Positions 41,157-51,381 of a DNA stretch of 64,000 nt are shown piece after piece. Made by a program: the position numbers and the translations under genes. This DNA comes from Drosophila miranda. Taxonomy: Eukaryota > Arthropoda > Insecta > Diptera > Drosophilidae. The DNA lies in contig NW_022881614.1 in assembly GCF_003369915.1 (NCBI RefSeq), positions 2,873,001 through 2,937,000 on the forward strand. Reading direction: 5' to 3'. The stretch's first letter is position 1; each line of letters begins with the position of its first letter. Below the pieces are notes generated by a model, which did not search any database, was not told where the DNA came from, and worked only from the letters and a program-made list of their open reading frames with translations.

Positions 41157-44100
41157 AGCGCGGAGGAATGAAATGCCAGTCTATAGCCTCCAGCAGCGCC
41201 TTCTAATGGTCATCGCTGAGGACCAGGCGCTTTAATTCCATCAGCTCATTCTTAGCGCCGACAAAATTGGTTGTGTTGTCTGACCAAATTTGCCGCGGCT
41301 TCCGTCTGGTACATATGAAGCGCTTTAGTCCATGTAGAAAAGCAGCTGTGGATAAGTCCTTTATAAGCTCCAGATGAATAGCCTTGGTAGCGAAACAAAT
41401 GAAGACGCAGACGTAGCACTTGATTGGAGCCTTATTGCGTGCCTCCGGTTTGTAGAAAAACGGCCCACAGAAGTCCACGCCTGTGATCTCAAAGGCATGA
41501 GAACCATCGAGCCGCTCCTTTGAAAGATTCGCCATAATATGCTCCAATACCCTGGGCTTCAGTCGAAAGCATCTTACGCACTTGTTTACTGCCTTGTTTA
41601 CCGTCTTCCTTCCCCCAATAGGCCAATATTGGGATCGAATTAGTCCAAGCAAAGCTCGAGGACCAGCGTGCAGATTCCGCTCATGAAAATGGGAGATTAT
41701 TGCAAGAGTCAGTGGATGGCTGCTGGGCAAGATGATGGGATGACGGCCATCAAAATCCAACGAAGAGTTTTTCAGTCGACCATCTACCCTGAGAAGTCCA
41801 AAATGATCCATGAATGGCGATAACGATGCGATTGAGCTCGATGAGGAGACTGCTCACCTTGCCCGCAGTGACTTCATGTCCTCCCATAGCTGAGTACGCT
41901 GGACTAGTCGTAGCAATACCTGGGTTCCATGTTCAATGTCTGAGACAGTGAGTCCGGGGCGCTGAATTCGGTTGCAAAACTTGTGAATGTATCCGAAAAC
42001 GCGTTGCAAAGAAGCAAATGAATTTGCATACTTGGAATCAGCAATAATGTCCATGTAGGGCGATTTGACCAGAAGAGCCTTCCGACGAAGTTCAAGGGCT
42101 GGCTTATCAGGTAGCACAGTGGGTGGCCAGTCATCTGAGGAGCCGCAAAGAAATGGAGGACCATGAGCCCAAAGAGGTGACTCATTCAGCTCAGTCGGAT
42201 GAGCCCCTCGAGACAGAATGTCGGCTGGGTTTAAAGCTGTGGGAACATAGCGCCATTCCATATTTTCGGTCATTTCCTGAATCGTTGACACTCTATTTGC
42301 AACAAAAATATTTAATCTTGACGGCTCGTCCCGAATCCAAGAGAGCGCAACGGCAGAATCACACCAACAGTAACACCTTCCCTTGAATACATTCATTCCA
42401 GCTATCTCAGATATGAGCCTAGCCAGCAACTCCGCTCCACAAAGCTCCAACTTTGGTACTGTAAGTGTCTTCAAAGGAGCCACACGAGATTTGGCACAAA
42501 GTAAGTGACTGCTGAAATGCTGACCCTTGGACACGACATAAATGCATGCACCATAAGCCTCGATGCTGGCATCGCAAAATCCGTGAATTTCCAGCGTAGA
42601 GTCTGGAAGGAGCACAAGCCGAGGAAATTCAAGTCGACGAATCTGACCAAAACTGGTGCATATTTCCTGCCACTCGGTGTTCAGTGCGACAGGAAGGCTT
42701 TCATTCCAGGACAACTTCTCTTGGCACAAACGCTGGAGAAAGATTTTGGATTTAGTAATTACGGGACCAGCTAGTCCGAGAGGATCGTAGAATCGCGCTA
42801 TGGATGACAAAACAGAGCGCCTGCAGGAATTCAAAGAAGATTGAAGGGCCGAGAACGAAAATAATAGTAGATCAGAAACCGGATCCCACGCAAGTCCTAA
42901 AGTTTTAGTCACATGGCTGCCATCGTCGAACTTCAAAAATGTTTCCTTGTCCTCTTCCGGAACTCCATCCAGCACAGCAGGGACGTTCGAACACCATTCC
43001 TCAATCTGAACTGACCTCTAGACAAAATTCCAGTAGTTTGCTCCCTAATCCGGATAGCCTCCTCCTGCGAGCTGGCTCCAGATATCAAGTCAGCTCCAAC
43101 TGGAAACGCCATCTGCTCGTCTATTGCCAACTGATGCATCGCTCGCACAGATAGATAGGAGGCAGGCTTCGTCCCATAAGTAACGGTGTCCAATTGAAAC
43201 ACACGCAAGTCTTCTTCCCTGGAGTTCTCCACAGAATACACTGCAAGTTGCTATCCTCGGTCGAGACTCTTACACAACGATACATCTTACAGATATCTCC
43301 CGTAATCGCAACGGCGTATGACCGAAATCGAGCAAGAATATGAAACAGTTTGGGTTGGATTACGGGACCAGCCATTAAAACGTCGTTCAGGGAATATCCA
43401 GATGGGGTTGAAGCGGATCCATCAAAAACGACGCGAAGCTTGGTCGTAGAACTATCTTCCTTCATGACGCAATGGTGAGGCAAAAAATATCGGCAGTTGC
43501 TGATTGACTGGGTAGGAACCTGAGACATATGGGCTAAATCAAGGTACTCCTTTATAAATGCTGCATACTGAGATTTAACCTCAGGGCGACGATCTAACTT
43601 TCTCTCAAGGGTCAGGAATCTACGAAGCGCTTGATTGTAAGATTCTCCAAGGAGATCCAAATTATATTTTGCTGGCAGCCGAACACAATAATCGCCTTTA
43701 TGTAGTCGACGGAAATGCTGCACAAAGTGTGCTTCACAATCTAGCTCTTCTTTGGTAGACTTTATTATTGGTTCGATGCAATTTTCTACCTCCCAAAACC
43801 TCCGAAGAAGCACCTCAAGCCGATCCTCTGGACTATTATCCTCAGCAGCTACGGCCCGAGCGCGAGAGACCATCAACGAGGAACCTTTTAAACGCGAACA
43901 ACTTCCAGACACGACCCATCCAAGCGCGTTTTCTGAATTGAAGGCAATCCTGGCAGTAGCTTGACCTGACCAGCACACAGGAGCTCGAAAAACAGACTTG
44001 CGCCAATTAGCAGATCGACGCGCTGCGGCTTATAAAACTCCGGATCAGCTAGTGGTATGTTAGATGGAATGTTCCAGTTTTGAGTGTCAATTCCAAAGCT

Positions 44101-44764
44101 TGGCTGTCGATCGGTTATGCTAGAGGCTACAATGGCAGTGATGAGAGTTGAGTAATCCGATGAGCGAGAGTGCAGGCTAACACAATAATCGCCTTTATGT
44201 AGTCGACGGAAATGCTGCACAAAGTGTGCTTCACAATCTAGCTCTTCTTTGGTAGACTTTATTATTGGTTCGATGCAATTTTCTACCTCCCAAAACCTCC
44301 GAAGAAGCACCTCAAGCCGATCCTCTGGACTATTATCCTCAGCAGCTACGGCCCGAGCGCGAGAGACCATCAACGAGGAACCTTTTAAACGCGAACAACT
44401 TCCAGACACGACCCATCCAAGCGCGTTTTCTGAATTGAAGGCAATCCTGGCAGTAGCTTGACCTGACCAGCACACAGGAGCTCGAAAAACAGACTTGACT
44501 AACGTTGACCGAAAATCCATCCGTGACGAAGCTAGAGTCGCCTATTCCCGAGACTGCAGTCGATGATTTCATTTTTCGAAGCTGAAGCTGATTCGCGAAA
44601 CGAGAAGTTATTAGATGCAACTGGGAGCCGGAATCCAGCAACGCTCGGCAGGGAACTAAAACTCCGGAACGATTTTTGACTAAGACCGTGGCCGTGGCAA
44701 GTAAAACAACACCATTCCTGAGATCTTGGGCAATAAGGGCTGTAGCATATTGGATATTACCAAA
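41157..44764 (-). pseudogene. BEL/Pao pol, block copy 1: protease, RT, RNase H, integrase core
   Basis: Read right to left: aspartic protease (ALLDSGSQLHLITSRFANQL), RT (TKLRVVFDGSASTPSGYSLN, ITGDICKMYRCVRV), RNase H region (LEIHGFCDASIEAYGACIYV) and integrase (GLLRVDGRLKNSSLDF, HH-CC finger, ITGVDFCGPFFYKPEAR, IWSDNTTNFVGAKNEL). gag is absent. Lesions: frameshifts after the protease and before YSVENSREEDL, shared with block copy 2; an in-frame 30-bp loss that removes YVD of the catalytic YVDD box; a one-base loss near 42990; a 314-bp segment present twice (43684-43997, 44181-44494); and TAG after LVLSDDH. This is the broken host of the gypsy insertion at 30641-41156. Confidence 0.88.
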
Positions 44765-46116
44765 CCATTCCATACATCTATCTGTCGGCCATGACCCCTT
44801 GGTGTGCCGACACGCGCTACAGGGGCTTGGAAGGGGAGATCATAAGAAGGGTTTAGTTAAACATTATAATGATATTTATTGGAACTAAATTATACATAAA
44901 AATACGGGGTATATGTTCCCTCCCATAGGCTACCTGGGCCTGGTTCCCTTGAACTAGGATCAGGTAAACTTATAAACTAGTATTTGAATAAATGTGCAAT
45001 GGTAAAGATTAAAATTTAAAGATAGAATATAAATGTTGATTCTTACGGGCTACGAAACGGTAAGGCAATTTGGTCGGAACACCAATAGACAATTTCTTCC
45101 ATGCCCAAATGATTGTAATCAAACACCTAGTAAATAAACTCACTTTTACTGCGGATCCACCGTCGAAAGCGCTTTCTGATGGTTGCTGAAAAACTGTGGT
45201 TAATATGATATTTTGGGTTCGGGTGTATTATTATTGCATTTCGGTTATAAGCATGTGGTTTTTTTGTTATTTTTTTTGTTTTGATCTGTGCATGGAAGGT
45301 TATCTATTTATGGATTTGTTTTAGTTTCATATTCACTCTTCCTCTTGCCCTTCTTTTCCTACTTTGGCTCCGCTCGCCCTCTTTATTTGTTTTGGGGCAT
45401 TACCCTTGCAGCTCTGAGTATTGAACTCCAACAACACACTAACTCTTTCCTTCACTATGTACTGCGGATCTTAATTGGGCCTTGTTAACTTAATTTGCCC
45501 TACGGCACGTTTAGGTCGGATTTGCGCTATTTTCCTCCTTTTTCTCCGTTCGTATTTCGCCGGTGCTGAACTTTCCGCTATCGCGGAATATCGACCGTCC
45601 CGCTTTGTGGCCGCCGCCTCACCGACGTCGATCCGAAAGATCTGTGGTATCCCACTTTTTGTTCCTCTTACCCGTCAATCTTGGCCCCAGTAGCCGACCT
45701 AGCTTCAGTTATCGTAGTCCCGCGACTTTTGCTTTGCTGCTGCTGGATACCACTCGCTCTTTGACAAGGAAAGAATACTTTTCTTGACTTTGGAACTTTT
45801 TCCTTAATGATTTTTGCTGAGCCTGTTCGGGGCGATGTTGGTCGCTCGACATCCAAATTCCAAAAGGAAGATGGACACGCTCCCATCCACTATGAGAGCG
45901 GTCGGATCCGCTGGATGACGTTCGAATGTCATCGCTTTCTCCTCTTTCTCTTCAACTGCCATCAGCGTTAACTCACCCCCAGAGGGAGCAAACCTTTCAG
46001 AGCACCGTTTTAGAGCCCCTGACTCCAAAACCCCCTGTAGCAGCGAGACTATGGCTGCCCATACAACGCCGTTGGCGGTCAATTTAGTTTTCGCCCTCAG
46101 CTACAAGCCTCTTACA
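44765..46116 (-). repeat. partial LTR, duplicate of 39804-41156
   Basis: 1352 bp nearly identical to the end of the 5' LTR. It starts mid-LTR (ATTCCATACATC) and ends at the same CTTACA/AGCG border with BEL. It is not an independent insertion. Confidence 0.88.
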
Positions 46117-46900
46117 AGCGCGGAGGAATGAAATGCCAGTCTATAGCCTCCAGCAGCGCCTTCTAATGGTCATCGCTGAGGACCAGGCTCTTTAATTCCA
46201 TCAGCTCATTCTTAGCGCCGACAAAATTGGTTGTGTTGTCTGACCAAATTTGCCGCGGCTTCCGTCTGGTACATATGAAGCGCTTTAGTCCATGTAGAAA
46301 AGCAGCTGTGGATAAGTCCTTTATAAGCTCCAGATGAACAGCCTTGGTAGCGAAACAAATGAAGACGCAGACGTAGCACTTGATTGGAGCCTTATTGCGT
46401 GCCTCCGGTTTGTAGAAAAACGGCCCACAGTAGTCCACGCCTGTGATCTCAAAGGCATGAGAACCATCGAGCCGCTCCTTTGGAAGATCCGCCATAATAT
46501 GCTCCAATACCCTGGGCTTCAGTCGAAAGCATCTTACGCACTTGTTTACTGCCTTGTTTACCGTCTTCCTTCCCCCAATAGGCCAATATTGGGATCGAAT
46601 TAGTCCAAGCAAAGCTCGAGGACCATCGTGCAGATTCCGCTCATGAAAATGGGAGATTATTGCAAGAGTCAGTGGATGGCTGCTGGGCAAGATGATGGGA
46701 TGACGGCCATCAAAATCCAACGAAGAGTTTTTCAGTCGACCATCTACCCTGAGAAGTCCAAAATGATCCATGAATGGCGATAACGATGCGATTGAGCTCG
46801 ATGAGGAGACTGCTCCCCTTGCCCGCAGTGACTTCATGTCCTCCCATAGCTGAGTACGCTGGACTAGTCGTAGCAATACCTGGGTTCCATGTTCAATGTC
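46117..46900 (-). pseudogene. BEL/Pao integrase part, block copy 2 (left of gypsy insertion)
   Basis: Matches 41157-41940 with scattered substitutions, including ITGVDYCGPF and MADLPKERLDG in place of the copy 1 residues. The integrase core is open for 237 residues. The same TAG follows LVLSDDH. It ends at ATGTC, the target duplication of the 46901-51381 insertion. Confidence 0.85.
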
Positions 46901-47010
46901 TGTTAGGTATTATATTACTATCTATATACGGTCACACCATCCAAGGGATATAGAATAAAAGAGAATCTTGAAGACAACGCGTGCTCAAGTCTGAGTGTCA
47001 ATACACTACA
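46901..47010 (+). repeat. 5' LTR of short-LTR gypsy copy 1
   Basis: 110 bp, TGTTAGGTAT...ACACTACA, containing GAATAAAAG as a likely polyadenylation signal. Unusually short for an insect gypsy element. Confidence 0.9.
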
Positions 47011-47014
47011 TAAT

Positions 47015-47026
47015 TGGCGACGAGCA
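47015..47026 (+). promoter_or_regulatory. candidate primer binding site
   Basis: TGGCGACGAGCA starts four bases after the LTR. TGG matches a tRNA CCA end; I could not assign the tRNA. Confidence 0.5.
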
Positions 47027-47077
47027 TAAAATAAAACGTATTAATATACATACACATGTTAAAAGTGCATATAATAT

Positions 47078-48187
47078 ATGAATAGCAACATGACGAAAAA
47101 TGAAGCACCAACATTCTATCAAATGGCAACAATTGCTGAGTTTTCGCCACACCAAGAAACGTTCTGCATTTGGAAGGAAAAATTCGACATACATTTGTGC
47201 GAATTGAATGTGAAAGAGGAAAACACAAAAAAGGCAGTTTTGTTGAAGTCGATCGGTACAGCGGCTTACACTGTACTACATAGTTTGTGCAATCCGGTAT
47301 CACCCGTATCAAAAGCATACAAAGAATTATGTGAAATTTTAAAAACACACTACACACCACCTACACTCATATTCAGAGAAAGAAAAAAATTTCACATGTC
47401 CACAAAAAGTGAAGATGAGACTGTAGCGGAGTGGTATGCTCGAGTTAAACAATTGGCATTGGAATGCAAATTTGGCTCAAATCTGGAAGCGTTTGTATTA
47501 AACCAATTTGTGATGAGCCTTCCCAACCCTATATATGAAAGAATATGTGAAGAAGACGAAAATCTAACTCTGGCTGATGCACTCAAGAAGGCGATGATCA
47601 TGGAGACGAAGATCAGCACAAGGAAGACAGAACACAACGTCAACTACATGCATCAAAAGAACGGGACTAGTCAATGGCAGAGGCAAAGAGGCGAGAACAG
47701 AGATCAAGCAAAGAGCAACGGCAGAAGTCATTTCAAGGGCAACCGAAACGTGAGTTACAGAGGCGGCAGAAGCGACGGTGACGGCGACGGCGAAAACGAC
47801 TGCGACGCTGGCAGAGAAAAGAAGCAGCAGCCATGCACACACTGTGGCTGGCGAAATCATAACTCAAACAATTGCAAGTATAAGGCATGCAAAGGTCACA
47901 GCTGTGGAAAAACAGGTCACTTGGCGAGCATTTGTAAAAATAAATCAAAAAAATCCGTAAATTATGTATCTCAAACAAAACATGACACCTATTCTGATAA
48001 TAATTTTGATAATGATAATTATAACTTTTCTATCTATAGCGTTGATACAACCTCAACTAATGGAGTATATTATTTACCTGTAAAAATTGATGGAAACATA
48101 ACGAAAATTGCTTGCGACACTGGTGCACCGTGTTCCATATGTTCCATATGTAGATTACAATGGAGATTCAATCAAAGTTATTGGTGA
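47078..48187 (+). CDS. short-LTR gypsy gag and start of protease
   Basis: 369 residues from ATG 47078. An N-terminal capsid-like region (FSPHQETFCIWKEKFDIHLC, ETVAEWYARVKQLALECKFG) is followed by a basic, Gly/Asp-rich linker. Two zinc knuckles follow: CTHCGWRNHNSNNC is regular (CX2CX4HX4C), and CKGHSCGKTGHLASIC is unusual, with four residues between its first cysteines. The protease motif ACDTGAPCS follows. There a 64-base stretch present in the 61-64 kb copy is replaced by 8 bases (48130-48150), shifting the frame, and translation stops at 48187. Confidence 0.85.
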   Translation: MNSNMTKNEAPTFYQMATIAEFSPHQETFCIWKEKFDIHLCELNVKEENTKKAVLLKSIGTAAYTVLHSLCNPVSPVSKAYKELCEILKTHYTPPTLIFRERKKFHMSTKSEDETVAEWYARVKQLALECKFGSNLEAFVLNQFVMSLPNPIYERICEEDENLTLADALKKAMIMETKISTRKTEHNVNYMHQKNGTSQWQRQRGENRDQAKSNGRSHFKGNRNVSYRGGRSDGDGDGENDCDAGREKKQQPCTHCGWRNHNSNNCKYKACKGHSCGKTGHLASICKNKSKKSVNYVSQTKHDTYSDNNFDNDNYNFSIYSVDTTSTNGVYYLPVKIDGNITKIACDTGAPCSICSICRLQWRFNQSYW

Positions 48188-51065
48188 GTACGATGCAACG
48201 ATCGAATATCGAGGTCTAAAAAAACAAATTGTTGTTGTTGTAACCAATGCAGTGAGTCCACCTTTGCTAGGTAGAACATTTTTGAGAGCTTTTAATTTTG
48301 AGTTAATGCAGGTGAACAATGTGTACGTAAATGAACCAAATTCTGTAATTACAGAACAGATTAAATCGGAGTTTGCTGAAGTTTTTGAGCCTCGTTTAGG
48401 TTCATATACTACGAATACGATATCGTTACTATTAAAAGAAGATGCAAAACCAATATTTTTCAAGCCTAGGTCAGTACCATTAGCATGGAAAGAAAAGATT
48501 GAAGTGCAGTTACGAAAATTCATAGATGATGGAATTTTAGAGCAAGTTGTTAGTTCTGAATGGGCAACACCTTTGGTACCGATTTTAAAACCAAACGGTG
48601 ACATACGAATTTGTGGTGACTATAAGGTTACATTAAACCGGTCTTTAGTCGACGTAAAGTATCCACTACCTCGAATAGACGACATTTTTGCAGCGCTTGA
48701 AGGGGGTACACTGTATTCAAAACTTGACCTGTCAAATGCTTACAATCAGCTAAATTTAGATGAGCAATCTCAAAATTTGTGTACTTGGAGCACACATATT
48801 GGACTATTGAAAGTTAAACGCTTACCATTTGGTATAAAAACTGCAGCAGCTATTTTTCAAAAAACAATGGAAGGGTTGTTTCAGGGTATGCGAGGAGTTG
48901 TGGTTTATCAAGATGACATAACAGTTACAGGACGAGATCTTCAAGAACATATTTCAAACCTAAAAGCTGTACTTAGAAAACTGAAATCAGTTGGACTTAA
49001 ATTAAATGACAAGAAATGTGAGTTCTTTAAATCCAAAATTTGTTACCTAGGATTTTCAATTGACAGGATAGGACTGAGCAAAAACAATGATAGAGTTGCG
49101 AGTGTATTGTTTGCACCGGCTCCGGAAAACGTATCACAGCTTAGAGCTTTCATAGGCATGGTAAATTATTATTCAAAGTTTATCAATAATTTCGCTCAGA
49201 TAATGAGTCCTTTATATGCATTATTAAAGAAAAATACAAAATTTAATTGGACACGCGAATGTCAGAGTGCATATGAAGAGGTAAAGAAAGAAGTAACTTC
49301 TGAACAAGTTTTAGTTCACTACAACCCAGATCAACCGTTAGTATTAACGACTGATGCTAGCAGTCATGCAGTTTCAGGTGTTTTATCACATAAATGCAAT
49401 GAAGATATCAAACCAATAGCATTTGTATCAAGAGCATTATCCAAAAGCGAGCATAATTACAGTACAATCGAGAAAGAGGCCCTGGCTATAGTGTTCTGTG
49501 TGAGTAAATTAAGACAGTATCTTTTAGGAAACAAGTTCATCCTTCGAACAGATCACAAACCATTACTAAGCATATTTGGAGACCTGAAAGGACTTCCATT
49601 GATGGCCTCTGCACGAATGCAAAGATGGGCACTGACTTTGTCAGGTTTTCAATATACAGTTGAACACATAAAGGGGACCTTAAATATAGCAGATGGACTC
49701 TCAAGAATGCCTCAATGGGAAACGGCTGTACCAAACGAAGACTATAATTACATAAATTTTATACAGTCCGAAAAGGTGTTCAAAATTAGCTTCAAAGAAA
49801 TAGCTCGTGAAACACGACGTGACCCAACATTATCAAAAGTTTGTGAGGCAATTAACACTGGTTCGAAGACAAGATTAAAAGGCAGCGAGTTTTCTGCCTA
49901 CATCTCTAAAACAAATGAACTTTCAGTGGAATATGATTGTATCTTATGGGGACACAGAGTAGTAATTCCAACCAAACTGAGACAAGCTATTTTAGCAGAA
50001 TTTCATGCATCGCATGTGGGAATAGTAAAAACCAAAATGTTAGCACGTTCTTATGTGGGCTGGCCTTGCATGGATTCTGAAATTGAGAAATTAATTCGAG
50101 ATTGTATTCCTTGTCAGGAACTACAATCAAGTCCAGAAAAGAGTCTGTTAATACCGTGGAAATCCACAGGAAAGGCTTGGAGTCGAGTACACATAGACTT
50201 TGCAGGACCAATTAGAGGTTTTCATTTATTGGTTATTATAGATTCTTATACAAAATGGGCAGAAGTATTCAAAACGAAGGAAATAACTTCATTGTTTACT
50301 ATCAACAAGCTTAGAGAAGTATTTTGTCGATATGGTTTACCAGACGTGTTAGTTAGTGACAATGGACGACAGTTTACTACTGATGATTTTAAAACGTTTA
50401 TGAAAAACAATGGTGTTAATCACATTTTTACTGCTCCAGCACATCCAGCGACTAATGGTCAAGCAGAAAATTTTGTAAAGACTGTTAAGAAATCACTATA
50501 TGCAAACATAAAGGCTAATGAAAGACAAGATTTTAATACAATTTTAAATAGATTTTTGATCGATTACCGAAATACGATTCATTGTACTACGGGCGAATCT
50601 CCTGCTAAATTATTTTTTGGTCGTACACTAAAAACAAGATTTTCGTTGTTAAAACCACCTACGGTCGAAAGCATAATAAATAAAAAACAGACTGAGTGTG
50701 TTGTAAATCACAAAGGTAGACGAAGCACAGAATTTTTAAAGGGTCAAAAAGTTATGGTTAGGGACTACAAAAATCCTAACAAAGCAAGCTGGACTCAGGC
50801 AACTGTAAAACAACAACTGGGCCCGCGTTCGTATTGTTGTATTTTGGCGAACAATAACAGAGAAATAAAACGTCACCTGGATCAAATTAGAAACCAAAGC
50901 ACTAACAATCATACATCGCCTAATGCGAAAACACCTGATGTCGAAAGCAATTGTTCAGTAGATGACAATTCCAAAACCAACAATGAACAAATAGTTTCTC
51001 AACCAACACCCACCAGGAGAGAGTTGAGACCACGTGAGGCAGGGAAGGTAGTAAAGCGTATTTAA
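48148..51065 (+). CDS. short-LTR gypsy pol: RT, RNase H, integrase
   Basis: An open frame of about 970 residues downstream of the protease deletion. RT: ICGDYKVTLNRSLVDVKYPL, SKLDLSNAYNQLNL, LPFGIKTAAAIFQ and the catalytic VVVYQDDITV. RNase H: LTTDASSHAVSGVL, TIEKEALAIVF, LRTDHKPLLSIF. Integrase: HASHVG...CIPCQ finger and D,D,E (VHIDFAGPIRGF, LVSDNGRQF, NGQAENFV), ending in a Ser/Asn/Thr-rich tail. All catalytic residues are present. One oddity is SYVGWPCM where copy 2 has SYVWWPCM. It lacks its own start, since frame fusion to gag is broken. Confidence 0.9.
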
Positions 51066-51271
51066 CAATAAAATAATATAAAGAAAGGAATTATGAAATC
51101 AAATTATGTACAAATTAAACACTGAAACAAATACTAAACAGATTAAGAAGAAAGAAAAATACGAAATCACATAAATTTTATATACGCTAATTGGATTGAG
51201 AACACAAATCAAATTGTTATAAGAAAATAGATTTGTAAATGACATGTATATTAAACATCTAAGGAGAGGCG
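51066..51271 (+). other. short-LTR gypsy 3' UTR with polypurine tract
   Basis: AT-rich non-coding stretch ending in AAGGAGAGGCG (51261-51271), the likely polypurine tract, directly before the 3' LTR. Confidence 0.65.
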
Positions 51272-51381
51272 TGTTAGGTATTATATTAATATCTATATAC
51301 GGTCACACCATCCAAGGGATATAGAATAAAAGAGAATCTTGAAGACAACGCGTGCTCAAGTCTGAGTGTCAATACACTACA
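51272..51381 (+). repeat. 3' LTR of short-LTR gypsy copy 1
   Basis: 110 bp, identical to the 5' LTR except A for C at the 18th base. Confidence 0.9.

Larger units (their letters stand above)
46901..51381 (+). mobile_element. short-LTR Ty3/gypsy retrotransposon (mag-like), copy 1
   Basis: 4481 bp with 110-bp LTRs (46901-47010, 51272-51381) that differ at one base. The 5-bp flank ATGTC is a target duplication; the empty site is visible at 41936-41945 in the other BEL copy. It has gag and pol and no env. Very short LTRs and the YQDD RT box fit the mag lineage, which I name tentatively. It is young by LTR identity, but its protease region carries a frameshifting deletion. Confidence 0.9.

Noticed and set aside
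44765..46116. Independent third insertion of the long-LTR gypsy (solo LTR)
   Set aside because: Its right border and flanking BEL sequence are identical to those of the 39517-41156 LTR and it begins mid-LTR, so it is a duplicate, not a new insertion.
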